In this document: positions 18,110 to 26,389 of the stretch, in pieces
How the letters are laid out: every line of letters begins with the position of its first letter
How positions within the stretch are numbered: position 1 is the stretch's first letter
The notes under the pieces: model-generated
Database searches by the model: none
What the model saw: only the letters and a program-made list of their open reading frames with translations
What the model was told of the DNA's origin: nothing
Position numbers and translations under genes: made by a program
Source: Candidatus Zixiibacteriota bacterium
GTDB taxonomy: Bacteria > Zixibacteria > MSB-5A5 > GN15 > FEB-12
DNA: 64,000 nt
Direction: 5' to 3'
Assembly: GCA_024278935.1 (NCBI GenBank)
Contig: JAJRSF010000024.1
Coordinates: 1 to 64,000, forward strand

Positions 18110-19639
18110 TTAGTTTCCTCTCTTGATGAGAGTTTTCCCTGTCATTTCGGTCGGTTGTGATAATTTAAGAATTTCAAGAATTGTCGGGGCAACATCAGCT
18201 AAGATACCACCATCACGTAGAGAAATCTCGCCAAGCATCGCCGATGAATCGTACAACACAAATGGAACCAAGTTAGTCGTATGAGCAGTCCATGGTCCGC
18301 CGGTCTCCGGGTTTATCATCATCTCGGCATTGCCATGATCAGCCGTGACCATTGCGACACCTTTTTGATTTTTGATAGCTCTGAGTATTTCACCAAGACC
18401 TTTCTCAACTGCCTCGACCGCTTTTTTGGTAGCCTCAAAATCTCCGGTATGTCCAACCATATCACAGTTGGCAAAATTTATAAGTATAAAATCAAATTCA
18501 CCGGAGTTAATTCTTTTCACAACTTTCGATGTTACTTCGGGAGCAGACATTTCCGGTTGCAAATCATAGGTCGCCACTTTTGGCGAGGCAACCATGTCAC
18601 GCACTTCTCCCTCAAACGGTTTTTCAACTCCGCCATTAAAGAAGAAAGTCACGTGGGCATATTTTTCAGTCTCGGCAGTCCGAATCTGTTTCATGTTTGC
18701 TGACTCAAGTACGGCACCTAAAATATTTTCATGTTTCATCTTACCATAAGCAACAGTCGCTTCGGTCAACGAAATATCATAATTTGTCATCGTCACTAAA
18801 TTTATTTTCGGATGTTTCCGCCGATCATAGCCCTCGACTTCGTGACCGGTCAGCATATATGACAACTGTCTTGCTCGATCAGCCCGAAAGTTAAACATGA
18901 TAACCAGATCGTCCTCTTTGACAAGTCCGTCCGCATCAATTATAACAGGATCGATAAATTCATCGGTGACATTTTTATCATACGAATCTTGAATAACTTT
19001 TATAGGGTCATCAGCTTTTTCGCCTTTGCCATTGACAAACGAATCGAATGCTTTGTCCATCCGTTCCCATCGTTTGTCACGGTCCATACCATAATAACGC
19101 CCACCCAGCGAGGCAACTTTTCCAAGTCCGATTTCGGCAAACTCATCAAGAGTCGCTTGCATATATTTAAGACCATTGGTCGGAGGCGTATCGCGTCCAT
19201 CCATAAATGCGTGCAGATATAATTTTGTAACAGATTTTTGTTTGGCAAGTTTTACTAAAGCATAGAGATGGTCAAGCGATGAATGCACTTTGCCGTCGGA
19301 GAGCAATCCAAAAAGATGCACCGCACTACCAGACTTGGCAGCTTTTTCCATCGAAAGTGTGAACGCTTCGTTTTCAAAAAAGTCACCATCGGAAATTGAT
19401 TTATCTATCCGTGAAATATCTTGGTAAACAACCCGACCGGCACCCAAATTAAGATGCCCAACTTCTGAGTTCCCCATCTGTCCATCTGGCAATCCAACCG
19501 ACAAACCGGAACCATCTATAAGTGTATGCGGACATGTCGCTAGAAGTCTGTCAAAGTTCGGCGTATGGGCAGCGGCAACAGCATTATCAGGAGTAGCCTC
19601 ACGGTAACCAAAACCATCTAAAATACAAAGAAGTACCAT
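18110..19639 (-). CDS. gpmI: GpmI, 2,3-bisphosphoglycerate-independent phosphoglycerate mutase
   Basis: Glycolytic interconversion of 3- and 2-phosphoglycerate using two Mn2+ ions. It is 509 residues, the standard length. Metal-binding and catalytic motifs are LCILDGFGYRE at the N-terminus, the phosphoserine site Ser58 in QMGNSEVGHLNLGAG, HAFMDGRDTPP, NFRADRARQL, FANCDMVGHTG and TADHGNAEMM. The gene ends 1 nt before the inferred lnt start region and follows purM by 5 nt, forming purM-gpmI-lnt. Nothing is odd. Confidence 0.98.
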   Translation of the reverse strand: MVLLCILDGFGYREATPDNAVAAAHTPNFDRLLATCPHTLIDGSGLSVGLPDGQMGNSEVGHLNLGAGRVVYQDISRIDKSISDGDFFENEAFTLSMEKAAKSGSAVHLFGLLSDGKVHSSLDHLYALVKLAKQKSVTKLYLHAFMDGRDTPPTNGLKYMQATLDEFAEIGLGKVASLGGRYYGMDRDKRWERMDKAFDSFVNGKGEKADDPIKVIQDSYDKNVTDEFIDPVIIDADGLVKEDDLVIMFNFRADRARQLSYMLTGHEVEGYDRRKHPKINLVTMTNYDISLTEATVAYGKMKHENILGAVLESANMKQIRTAETEKYAHVTFFFNGGVEKPFEGEVRDMVASPKVATYDLQPEMSAPEVTSKVVKRINSGEFDFILINFANCDMVGHTGDFEATKKAVEAVEKGLGEILRAIKNQKGVAMVTADHGNAEMMINPETGGPWTAHTTNLVPFVLYDSSAMLGEISLRDGGILADVAPTILEILKLSQPTEMTGKTLIKRGN

Positions 19640-19644
19640 GCCTA

Positions 19645-20697
19645 CTAAACTAACTTTACAGTTTTATCACCCTTGGTGATAGTTCCGATAGTGAACACTT
19701 CTTCACCAACAGCTTTTATATCGGATGTTATCGCATCGGCGTCATCTTTATCAACAACTAAGATATACCCAATACCCATATTAAATGCGGAGTAAATATC
19801 AACCGGGTCAATATTGCCAATCTCTTTTAAGAAATTGAAAAGTGGGTTTATCTCGCCCCAACTATTTTTTTCAATAACAGCAGTCAGATTATCAGGAAGG
19901 ACTCTTTTCAAATTCCCTGGAATACCACCACCTGTTATATGTGCCATACCATGAATGTCATGTTTTTCTAGAAGCGGATGTATGAGAGAACTGTAACATT
20001 TGTGTACCGATAAAAGTGCATCGCCGATTGTCATACCGAGTTGGTCAACATGGTCGGATGGTTTCAATCCCCCAATATCAAAAGCTGCTTTGCGAGCAAG
20101 TGTGTATCCGTTGGTGTGCAGACCTGTTGATGGAAGCCCGAGACAAATATCGCCTTCTTTGATAGCTGAGCCGTCGACAATTTTATCTTTGTCAACCATG
20201 CCGACCACAAATCCGACTAAGTCGTATTCGCCTTCTTGGTAGAATTCAGGCAACTCCGCCATCTCTCCACCGATTAAAGCAGTCTGATTTTGTTTACAAG
20301 CTAAAGCGAGCCCTTCAAGGATTTCCGCTACCGTGTTTTGGTTTAATTTTCCAACACCGATATAGTCCAAAAAGAACATCGGTTTGGCAGCATGCACTAA
20401 AATATCATTGATACAATGATTTACTAAACACTGCCCAATCGTGTCATGCTTGTCAGTCATAAATGCGACTTTGAGTTTTGTGCCTACCGAATCAGTAGAT
20501 GAAAGCAGGACAGGATTTTTAATGTTTGAAATATTGGGTTGAAAAAACCCGCCAAATGCCCCTAAACCCTGAAGTACCTGTGGGTTAAATGTTGAGGCGG
20601 CCAGTTCTTTGATGCGGTTAACCGCTTCTTCGCCGGCTTTTACGTCTACGCCTGAATCAGCGTACGTTATCTTAGAATTTGATTTATTTTGTGTCAT
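19645..20697 (-). CDS. purM: PurM, phosphoribosylformylglycinamidine cyclo-ligase (AIR synthetase)
   Basis: Fifth step of purine synthesis, ATP-dependent ring closure of FGAM to AIR. Motifs: ITYADSGVDVKAGEEAV near the N-terminus, LLSSTDSVGTKLKVAF, HCINDILVHAAKPMFFLDY, GGEMAELPEFY, GLPSTGLHTNGYTLAR and MAHITGGGIPGNLKRVLP. The frame is open to 20721, but a near-perfect sigma70 promoter ends at 20703, so transcription should begin about where the ATG at 20697 lies; that ATG gives MTQNKSNSKITYADSG, which suits the family. Other purine genes are absent locally. Confidence 0.97.
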   Translation of the reverse strand: MTQNKSNSKITYADSGVDVKAGEEAVNRIKELAASTFNPQVLQGLGAFGGFFQPNISNIKNPVLLSSTDSVGTKLKVAFMTDKHDTIGQCLVNHCINDILVHAAKPMFFLDYIGVGKLNQNTVAEILEGLALACKQNQTALIGGEMAELPEFYQEGEYDLVGFVVGMVDKDKIVDGSAIKEGDICLGLPSTGLHTNGYTLARKAAFDIGGLKPSDHVDQLGMTIGDALLSVHKCYSSLIHPLLEKHDIHGMAHITGGGIPGNLKRVLPDNLTAVIEKNSWGEINPLFNFLKEIGNIDPVDIYSAFNMGIGYILVVDKDDADAITSDIKAVGEEVFTIGTITKGDKTVKLV

Positions 20698-20702
20698 TGT
20701 CA

Positions 20703-20731
20703 TATATACGATTACAGACAAAAAATGTCAA
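20703..20731 (-). promoter_or_regulatory. Strong sigma70-type promoter of purM, implying a near-leaderless mRNA
   Basis: Minus strand TTGACA (20731-20726, perfect) and TATATA (20708-20703, 5 of 6) with a 17-bp spacer. The start point expected about 6-8 bp after the -10 coincides with the ATG at 20697. Confidence 0.6.
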
Positions 20732-20880
20732 TAATTGAGTGAAACTATATTGGGATGATGTTGAAAAGCTTAATAATTTGAACATACTTCGACTCCGCTC
20801 AGCATGACAGATTTGCAAGTATCAGATGTCATCCGACTACGTCTGATAGCATCAGACACAACAGAAATATGATTTGTTTC

Positions 20881-20920
20881 GTCAGTTCCTGATTCCGCTT
20901 CAGCGGGATTGTGAACTAAC
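20881..20920. repeat. Short hairpin repeat, family D copy 1
   Basis: A 40-bp unit bounded by GTCAGTTC and GAACTAAC with an inner CCGCTTCAGCGG hairpin. A related unit with the same outer ends but a different, self-complementary centre is at 23920-23958. The flanking stretch 20722-20880 is gene-free and also holds an isolated CTTCGACTCCGCTCAGCATG motif at about 20788. Confidence 0.55.
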
Positions 20921-20923
20921 GAC

Positions 20924-21382
20924 TTAAATCTCAATCAGCTTACATTTTTCCCATTCATCGCCCAAAATGATTTTTGCTTCATTATCTACATCGGACAAAG
21001 ATTTGACATCTACAAAAAGAGAATATCCACCACCAATCGGTCTATACGACGACATACCTAATTGACCGGTAATACCAAAATAACCTGTTTCCGAATGGAT
21101 AACTGCGGCAATATCTTTGGCATGCAAAACCTCAAGAACCATATCCGCCATCTGCTGTGAATTCAATCTGGCAACATGCACCCATTCGATATCTTTTGAA
21201 TATTCAACTGAACCTTCAAATAAGCCAATATTTTGTAATTCGTCAAGAAGTGGCGATGCCCCGACTTTTTTTTCATCTTCAACGACGATTTTCAACTCTG
21301 CTTCGGTTACTAATCTTTCGTTGCAATCTCCACAGGTGGAAACTTCAGGCATATATTCATATTTACATTTTGGACAAAACAT
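20924..21382 (-). CDS. Zinc-ribbon protein with DUF2007-like domain
   Basis: A 152-residue protein of unproved function. The N-terminus MFCPKCKYEYMPEVSTCGDCN has two CxxC knuckles, a zinc ribbon. After a linker, residues from about 66 (VHVARLNSQQMADMVLEVLHAKDIAAVI) to LFVDVKSLSDVDNEAKIIL resemble the DUF2007 'signal-transducing' ferredoxin-like fold, where a protein reads out or binds via a small alpha-beta domain. It precedes purM in the same direction but is separated from it by about 220 bp of repeats. The function is unknown. Confidence 0.75.
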   Translation of the reverse strand: MFCPKCKYEYMPEVSTCGDCNERLVTEAELKIVVEDEKKVGASPLLDELQNIGLFEGSVEYSKDIEWVHVARLNSQQMADMVLEVLHAKDIAAVIHSETGYFGITGQLGMSSYRPIGGGYSLFVDVKSLSDVDNEAKIILGDEWEKCKLIEI

Positions 21383-21406
21383 ACTTTTCTCCCTTAAATT
21401 ATTCTA

Positions 21407-21889
21407 TTATTCAGTAACACAATTTTTGTAAGCAATTGGCCATCTGCCATCGACAATAGATGGAACAATCTCAGTCAGAGGTGTATCACCAACAATACAT
21501 CCGAAAAATGTTTGAACCGAACTATGGCTATTTTGATAATCGACGATTACATCGTCAAAATGTTCTTTATCGGTAAGATACAATCCGCACAATCCATAGA
21601 GCTGACCGGCAAGAGTCGCATCTTTTTGTAAGTCAGAAAAAAGTGTTGTGGCATGTTCAGATTTGAGTAGCTCCTGAAAAGCTGGTGCCTGCATAGGAGC
21701 AGAGCCAGCAAATACGACTGCGGTACTGGCAAAAACAGATGTTGTCAATAAAAGTTGATAAGCATCCTGTTCAGCGACGGTCAATTCAGGCGTTGTCTCT
21801 ACTTGCGAGTTTGTTGTTTTATTAGCAGAGTCGATTCCGCAACTCATGAGAGTCAGACAAAGTATGAATGGTATGAATATCTTTTTCAT
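21407..21889 (-). CDS. Small lipoprotein of unknown function
   Basis: 160 residues starting MKKIFIPFILCLTLMSCGID: a signal peptide with a lipobox (LMSC) so Cys17 should be lipidated, consistent with Lnt in this window. The mature part is low in motifs (SANKTTNSQVETTPELTVAE, then a mixed helical region and a conserved-looking FFGCIVGDTPL). I do not recognise the family. It lies 24 nt upstream of the zinc-ribbon gene, probably in one transcript. Confidence 0.7.
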   Translation of the reverse strand: MKKIFIPFILCLTLMSCGIDSANKTTNSQVETTPELTVAEQDAYQLLLTTSVFASTAVVFAGSAPMQAPAFQELLKSEHATTLFSDLQKDATLAGQLYGLCGLYLTDKEHFDDVIVDYQNSHSSVQTFFGCIVGDTPLTEIVPSIVDGRWPIAYKNCVTE

Positions 21890-21964
21890 AATAACCTCAT
21901 ATAATTTTTATATTCAGAAAAGATACAATCAGCTTACACAATTCTTCCAATAAAACTACTGCTT

Positions 21965-21985
21965 AAGCACCTTAGGTGCTAAGCA
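21965..21985 (-). repeat. Hairpin overlapping the rluD stop codon
   Basis: AGCACCTTAGGTGCT is nearly self-complementary and is followed by another GCACC, giving alternative hairpins that include the rluD stop. A weak T-rich stretch follows on the minus strand, so it may act as a terminator, but the U-run is poor. Confidence 0.35.
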
Positions 21986-22959
21986 CCTTCATTATTCAGA
22001 ATATTTATAATTCTGTTATAATCATCAGGAAGTTTCGCCTCAAGTTCAATCTTCTCTCCTGTTATTGGATGCGTAAAGGCAAGCCTTGTTGCATGAAGAG
22101 CCTGACGTTTCATTATACCGAGTAGTCTTTTCGCTAAAGGACGTTCAGGACTAAAGATACCTTTGTTCCATTTATCCCGTCCGCCGTATTCGTTATCGCC
22201 GAAAATAGGATGTGCTAGATGTGAGAAATGCACCCGAATCTGATGTGTCCGTCCGGTCTGCAGGTTCACTTCTAAAAGAGAGGATGTTCGGTATCTCAAA
22301 AGTAGTTTATATTCGGTAATCGCTTCACGACTTCCAACATTGGTCACCGTCATTTTTTTGCGGTCATTTATAGAACGACCGATTGGCAAATTTATCTCGC
22401 CACTATCTTCTTTCATATGTCCACAGATCAGAGCCAAATAGGTTCGTTTGACCTCACGAGATTGAATTGCTTCCTGCAGTTTCAAATGTACTTTGTCATT
22501 TTTAGCAATCAGCAGAAGCCCCGATGTATCTTTGTCAAGTCGATGCACAATTCCGGGACGGTCGGCATCGGTTACCTGTGATAAATGTTTAAAATGATAA
22601 AGCAGAGCGTTCACCAAAGTACCGCTTTTATTACCGGTTCCAGGATGAGTAACCAAGCCCGGCTGTTTATTAACAACTGCCAGATATTCGTCATCATAGA
22701 CAATATCAAGTGGAATATTTTCAGCTTCTAATTTGATTTCTTCGGCTGGCTCTATAGTTATAACAATAGTATCATGCGGTTTGATTTTAGTTTTTTTATT
22801 CGCTTCAATACCATTAAAGATAATTGCCTGAGCAGCGATTAGGTTTTGGATTTTACTGCGAGTAAGTTCTAAATCAGGATGAGAGGCGAGGTATGAATCC
22901 AAGCGTTCAGGTTCACAGCCTTCATCTACAATAATTTCAATTTTTATAGTTTCTTTCAT
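21979..22959 (-). CDS. rluD: RluD-family 23S rRNA pseudouridine synthase
   Basis: RluA/RluD-type enzyme. From the ATG at 22959 (MKETIKIEI) the protein has an N-terminal S4 RNA-binding domain (PERLDSYLASHPDLELTRSKIQNLI) and the catalytic domain with the family motif GIVHRLDKDTSGLLLIAK, whose Asp is the nucleophile, and later LQTGRTHQIRVHF. The S4 domain and length point to RluD/RluC type rather than RluA. The frame extends to 23004 without a plausible start site. It appears monocistronic. Confidence 0.93.
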   Translation of the reverse strand: MKETIKIEIIVDEGCEPERLDSYLASHPDLELTRSKIQNLIAAQAIIFNGIEANKKTKIKPHDTIVITIEPAEEIKLEAENIPLDIVYDDEYLAVVNKQPGLVTHPGTGNKSGTLVNALLYHFKHLSQVTDADRPGIVHRLDKDTSGLLLIAKNDKVHLKLQEAIQSREVKRTYLALICGHMKEDSGEINLPIGRSINDRKKMTVTNVGSREAITEYKLLLRYRTSSLLEVNLQTGRTHQIRVHFSHLAHPIFGDNEYGGRDKWNKGIFSPERPLAKRLLGIMKRQALHATRLAFTHPITGEKIELEAKLPDDYNRIINILNNEGA

Positions 22960-23041
22960 ATCGGTAACAAACGATTTTTGAATGATAAAGTCAAGTTTTA
23001 CCACAAAAAGTCAAGTTGTTCTCAATGACCGTCCTCCTCCC

Positions 23042-23072
23042 CAATGTCATTCCAGCGAAGGCTGGAATCCAG
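23042..23072 (+). repeat. Palindromic repeat, family A copy 1
   Basis: A 31-bp unit containing the hairpin TTCCAGCGAAGGCTGGAA. An inverted copy at 23971-24001 differs at one position out of 31. Together they bracket about 900 bp that holds only one small open frame and more hairpins. The same type of palindrome is widespread in bacterial intergenic DNA. Confidence 0.8.
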
Positions 23073-23199
23073 CCTTTTTTAATTGACAATGAATTCAATA
23101 TAATCGTTTATAGAAAATGAAACAAAGGTTAATCTAAGGTGATGATGAAGAAAAGGGTCAAACATCTGGTGAATAGTGTGATAACAAGAAATTTAGTTT

Positions 23200-23409
23200 A
23201 TGACTGAAAATTTAATAAAAATAATTCTATCAATAGCTATAATTCTAATAGGAATACCATTGTTGAAAGGTGGTATTAGAAGTTATAAAAATAAAGAAAA
23301 AATGATAGGTACTTACAGCCCATCAGGGAATGCAATATATGGTATAATATTAATAGTAGGTGGATTCAGCATACTTTTTAAAATTCTATATATTATGATC
23401 ACAGGATAG
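23200..23409 (+). CDS. Small two-helix membrane protein (hypothetical)
   Basis: 69 residues with two hydrophobic helices: LIKIILSIAIILIGIPLL at the N-terminus and GIILIVGGFSILFKILYIMI at the C-terminus, joined by a lysine-rich loop (SYKNKEKMIGTYSP). No family is recognised and no clear ribosome site precedes the ATG. It lies alone between two inverted family A palindromes. It reads like a real small membrane protein in composition, but could be a chance frame. Confidence 0.45.
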   Translation: MTENLIKIILSIAIILIGIPLLKGGIRSYKNKEKMIGTYSPSGNAIYGIILIVGGFSILFKILYIMITG

Positions 23410-23853
23410 GAATAATCGCTACTTAGCATTTGGTGATGATGACGGTTCTTCTACAACTTTCGCTCTCGGGGCTCCCCCATATGTCAGGAGTACAGGGCTC
23501 CAGACCTACAACTTCCCTACACAACCAACGCAATTTCACACTCTCCCCTGTTTAATATGAAACTTAATATTTTATCTGAAAACTTCGTAGGGCGGAAATC
23601 TTTAGCATTTCCGCCAACAATGGCAGAACCACTAAAGGGTTCTTCCCTACAAGACTAAATATTCAAATGAATTTGTTTTAAATAAAACAGGCATAGCCTG
23701 TCGAAAAACGAACCCATTTTGCTGTAAACCAAAAGAGTCTATAAGATTACAACGAAAAAGTTGTTTTTGATTGTGGATAACTTCCGTAATTACTGGCTCA
23801 TGTGTTACCTGTAGGTACAATCAAGCACGGGATGGTTTGACGATGAATTCTTT

Positions 23854-23879
23854 TGTAGGGAACTGGCCTGCCTGTTCCG
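23854..23879 (+). repeat. 26-bp dispersed repeat, family C copy
   Basis: This 26-bp stretch (TGTAGGGAACTGGCCTGCCT and 6 more bases) occurs again, base for base in inverted orientation, at 61919-61944, 38 kb away. Looser relatives are at 37853-37878 and about 61775-61797, all ending in or starting with the CCCTAC/GTAGGG boundary. Confidence 0.8.
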
Positions 23880-23919
23880 TCTATGACAGGGTAATACCCT
23901 GTCGGTACTACAATGTTCT

Positions 23920-23958
23920 GTCGGTTCCTGATTCATTAAAAGTGAATTGTGAACTGAC
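23920..23958. repeat. Short hairpin repeat, family D copy 2
   Basis: Bounded by GTCGGTTC and GAACTGAC, with inner GATTCA...TGAATT pairing. Outer ends match 20881-20920, while the stem bases differ but remain paired. Confidence 0.55.
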
Positions 23959-23970
23959 AGAAATAGAATA

Positions 23971-24001
23971 CTGGGTTCCAGCCTTCGCTGGAATGACATT
24001 G
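23971..24001 (+). repeat. Palindromic repeat, family A copy 2 (inverted)
   Basis: 31 bp with core TTCCAGCCTTCGCTGGAA, the reverse complement of 23042-23072 except for one base. It lies 7 bp beyond the stop codon of the pdxJ-like gene. Read as protein it gives the WVPAFAGMT string often seen in spurious gene calls. Confidence 0.8.
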
Positions 24002-24008
24002 CGGAAGA

Positions 24009-24722
24009 CTATTTCAGCAGTCCCTGCATGTCGTCGATTGCTTGTTTTAATCCAAGAAGCAAAGCCCGTGCAACTATCGCATCGCCGATCAAAAATGACT
24101 GGAACGACTGCAACTCAACAAGCGGTTTTATGTTTTTATAATGCAACCCTCTCGCACCATACAGCGAAAGATTATGTTTCACCGCCGACTGGGCAGCTTT
24201 GTCAATTCGATCAAGTTCCGCTTGGGCTTCCTCGACTGATCGAGCTTCGGTGTAACCGGCACAGTTTAAAACGACCACCGATGCACCCGCTTTGGCAGCA
24301 CCTTTGATTTCATCAGGGGCAGGCTCGACAAAATAACCAACTTCGATTCCGACAGCTTGCAACTGGTCGGTGATAGAACGATAATCAACAGGTGCTGAGT
24401 TAAAATCTATCGGCGACAAAGGAGAATCAGAATCAGCGTGGTCGGCAGCTAAAATTACCGTATGCGGTTTAAGTTCTATAACTTTACCAAGTGCATCTTC
24501 GTTTGGAGGCATTTCGATTATCAGTTTTGTTTTGACAATTCCTTTGAGCAGATACAGATCACGCTCACGAATATATTTGCGATCTCTTCGAAACTGCACC
24601 GAGATAGCATCGGCACCATATAATTCACCAAGCATTGCAAGTTGTGATGGATCCGGTTCGTTTTGTCTGGAAGCAAAGCGAAGCAGAGCAGCCATATCTA
24701 CATTAAAAGTCAATAATGACAT
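24009..24722 (-). CDS. Divergent PdxJ (pyridoxine 5'-phosphate synthase) homologue lacking catalytic histidines
   Basis: 237 residues from the ATG at 24722, which is 8 nt after AGGA. The TIM-barrel is clearly PdxJ-like (FNVDMAALLR, PDPSQLAMLGELYGADAISV, DRDLYLLK-type segment, GLHYKNIKPL, LIGDAIVARALLLGLK). However, compared with E. coli PdxJ, His45 is Gln43, His52 is Tyr50, His193 is Arg191 (YGARGL for NAGHGL) and the GHAIIGRAV glycine-His is GD; only the Glu72 equivalent (Glu70) remains. His45, Glu72 and His193 are the established acid/base residues, so canonical PNP synthesis is unlikely. It is the last gene downstream of rsmA. Its real role is unknown. Confidence 0.8.
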   Translation of the reverse strand: MSLLTFNVDMAALLRFASRQNEPDPSQLAMLGELYGADAISVQFRRDRKYIRERDLYLLKGIVKTKLIIEMPPNEDALGKVIELKPHTVILAADHADSDSPLSPIDFNSAPVDYRSITDQLQAVGIEVGYFVEPAPDEIKGAAKAGASVVVLNCAGYTEARSVEEAQAELDRIDKAAQSAVKHNLSLYGARGLHYKNIKPLVELQSFQSFLIGDAIVARALLLGLKQAIDDMQGLLK

Positions 24723-24805
24723 AATATATTCCTTTATCCTATTGCACTCTCTCATAGAGATTGAATCTCAATGAGACATTATCTTAGAGAGATTAATTTT
24801 TTATA

Positions 24806-25609
24806 TTATTTCTTATACGGAAGAATATTACGAATGACGAATAAATTAGTCAATTTTAAAAAACTTTCTATCGAAATTTGTTCCGCCCGAATTTTTTCAT
24901 CAAGATTGCATTCTTTTAAAATTAATTTATTCTCATCCGATTTCAGAATGAGTGACAAAGTAAGATTGTTCAAAAGAGTCTTGCGTCTTTGGGAAAAAGC
25001 AGCACGGACGACTTGTTCAAACAGTTCGGCATTTTCAATCTGCACATTTTGTTTAGGTATGAGTTTCACAATCGATGATTCCACTTTTGGTGGTGGAGAA
25101 AAATGTTTGGCAGAAATATGAAAAAGCAGTTCAATGTCAAAATAAAGTTGTGTGAATATCGCGAGTGGTGACCAGTCTTTTGAGTGAGGTTCCGCTGACA
25201 ATCGAAGAGCAACTTCTTTTTGCGTCATAAAAAAAGCAGAGTGAATATCATTGCGGCGTTCACATGCCCACTCAATCACCGGAGTTGTGATATTATATGG
25301 AAGGTTGCCGACTAAAATATAATTTTTAAAATCAGGTTCGTATTTTAAAAAGTCAGTATGAATGATTTCAACATTTTGGAATTTAGAAAGAAGTTTTGTA
25401 AGATAGCCGATTAAATCATTGTCGAATTCAATAGCAGTAATAGTTGCTTCGGTTTCAGCAAGCGGAAGTGTTATCGCTCCCCGACCTGCTCCGATTTCGA
25501 TAACATGAGAATCTGGTTGCGGATTTACCGCATCGATAATTTTTTGGATTACTTCGGGAGATTTTAAAAAATTTTGCCCAAATCTTTTTTTGGCTCGATA
25601 ACCAGCCAT
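24806..25609 (-). CDS. rsmA: RsmA (KsgA), 16S rRNA dimethyladenosine transferase
   Basis: 267-residue SAM-dependent enzyme dimethylating A1518 and A1519 of 16S rRNA. Motifs: KKRFGQNFLKSPEVIQKI at the N-terminus, VIEIGAGRGAITLPL (SAM loop), ITAIEFDNDL, and the catalytic LVGNLPYNITTPVI (NLPY). The C-terminal helical domain (AAFSQRRKTLLNNL) is present. The gene is 3 nt from tatD and clearly within the long minus-strand operon. Confidence 0.97.
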   Translation of the reverse strand: MAGYRAKKRFGQNFLKSPEVIQKIIDAVNPQPDSHVIEIGAGRGAITLPLAETEATITAIEFDNDLIGYLTKLLSKFQNVEIIHTDFLKYEPDFKNYILVGNLPYNITTPVIEWACERRNDIHSAFFMTQKEVALRLSAEPHSKDWSPLAIFTQLYFDIELLFHISAKHFSPPPKVESSIVKLIPKQNVQIENAELFEQVVRAAFSQRRKTLLNNLTLSLILKSDENKLILKECNLDEKIRAEQISIESFLKLTNLFVIRNILPYKK

Positions 25610-25612
25610 AGA

Positions 25613-26389
25613 TTATTCTCCGAATGTTTCAACAAGTTTGAAAAGTTTCTGTACAGTACGGTCGACAGTTTTTTCAACTTCGGCAATGTCGATTTGTTTT
25701 AAATCAGCAAGATGTTGATAAACATGTTTGACCAAAGCAGGACGATTTGTTTTACCTCTATATGGAACCGGTGTCAAAAAGGGTGCATCGGTTTCTAGAA
25801 TAATTTTCTCAAGAGGAACCGCACGGGCAACATCAGCCATAGTTGCATTTTTATAGGTGATAATACCACCAACAGAAATGACAAAACCTAAATCAAAAAC
25901 TTTCTGTGCCTGTTCAACTGTACCGGGGAAACAATGAAAGACTCCGCTTGGAATATCAAAAGCATATTCTTTGACAATCTCGTATGTGTCATCGAATGCT
26001 TCACGTGTGTGAATAACAATCGGAAGTTTTAGCTCAACAGCCATCTCAAGTTGTTGTTTGAAAACTTTTCGCTGGACATCACGAGGTGAGTGGTCACGAT
26101 AATAGTCGAGCCCAATTTCGCCAACAGCGACGACTTTTTTCTCGGTCGTAAGCTGTTTAATTTTTGCGAGAACTTGATCGTTTGAATGTTTGGCGTCGCT
26201 TGGATGAATCCCGACTGCGGCATAGACAGAATCAAATTGATTGGCGTATGCGACCGATATTTCCGAAGATTTTAAGTCGGTGCCAATATTTATAATTGTA
26301 TGCACACCGTTGTCAGTAGCGTTGGTGACTAAATCAGCAACGGCACCAGATTTTTCGATATAGTTCAGATGGCAATGTGAATCTATCAT
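25613..26389 (-). CDS. tatD: TatD family metal-dependent hydrolase
   Basis: 258 residues, TIM-barrel amidohydrolase-type nuclease. Metal ligands are visible as MIDSHCHLNY, VGEIGLDYYRDHSPRDVQR, LPIVIHTREA, GVFHCFPGT and ILETDAPFLTPVPYRGKTNRP. TatD/YcfH proteins are 3'-5' exonucleases or deoxyribonucleases. It starts 1 nt into the metG stop, a pairing (metG-tatD-rsmA) common in bacteria. No anomalies. Confidence 0.95.
   Translation of the reverse strand: MIDSHCHLNYIEKSGAVADLVTNATDNGVHTIINIGTDLKSSEISVAYANQFDSVYAAVGIHPSDAKHSNDQVLAKIKQLTTEKKVVAVGEIGLDYYRDHSPRDVQRKVFKQQLEMAVELKLPIVIHTREAFDDTYEIVKEYAFDIPSGVFHCFPGTVEQAQKVFDLGFVISVGGIITYKNATMADVARAVPLEKIILETDAPFLTPVPYRGKTNRPALVKHVYQHLADLKQIDIAEVEKTVDRTVQKLFKLVETFGE

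Larger units (their letters stand above)
23410..24008. other. Gene-free mosaic of short hairpin repeats
   Basis: About 600 bp without a credible gene (a 178-codon open frame here reads through repeats). Visible parts: a GTAGGG...CCCTAC-bounded unit at 23590-23652 with the hairpin GGCGGAAAT...ATTTCCGCC, ACAGGCATAGCCTGT (23687-23702), TACCTGTAGGTA (23807-23818), a 26-bp unit repeated elsewhere (23854-23879), GACAGGGTAATACCCTGTC (23885-23903), a family D unit (23920-23958) and family A (23971-24001). Confidence 0.65.

Noticed and set aside
23771..24307. 178-codon plus-strand open frame
   Set aside because: Reads through hairpin repeats (giving the WVPAFAGMT string) and then antisense through pdxJ; an artefact of repeats.
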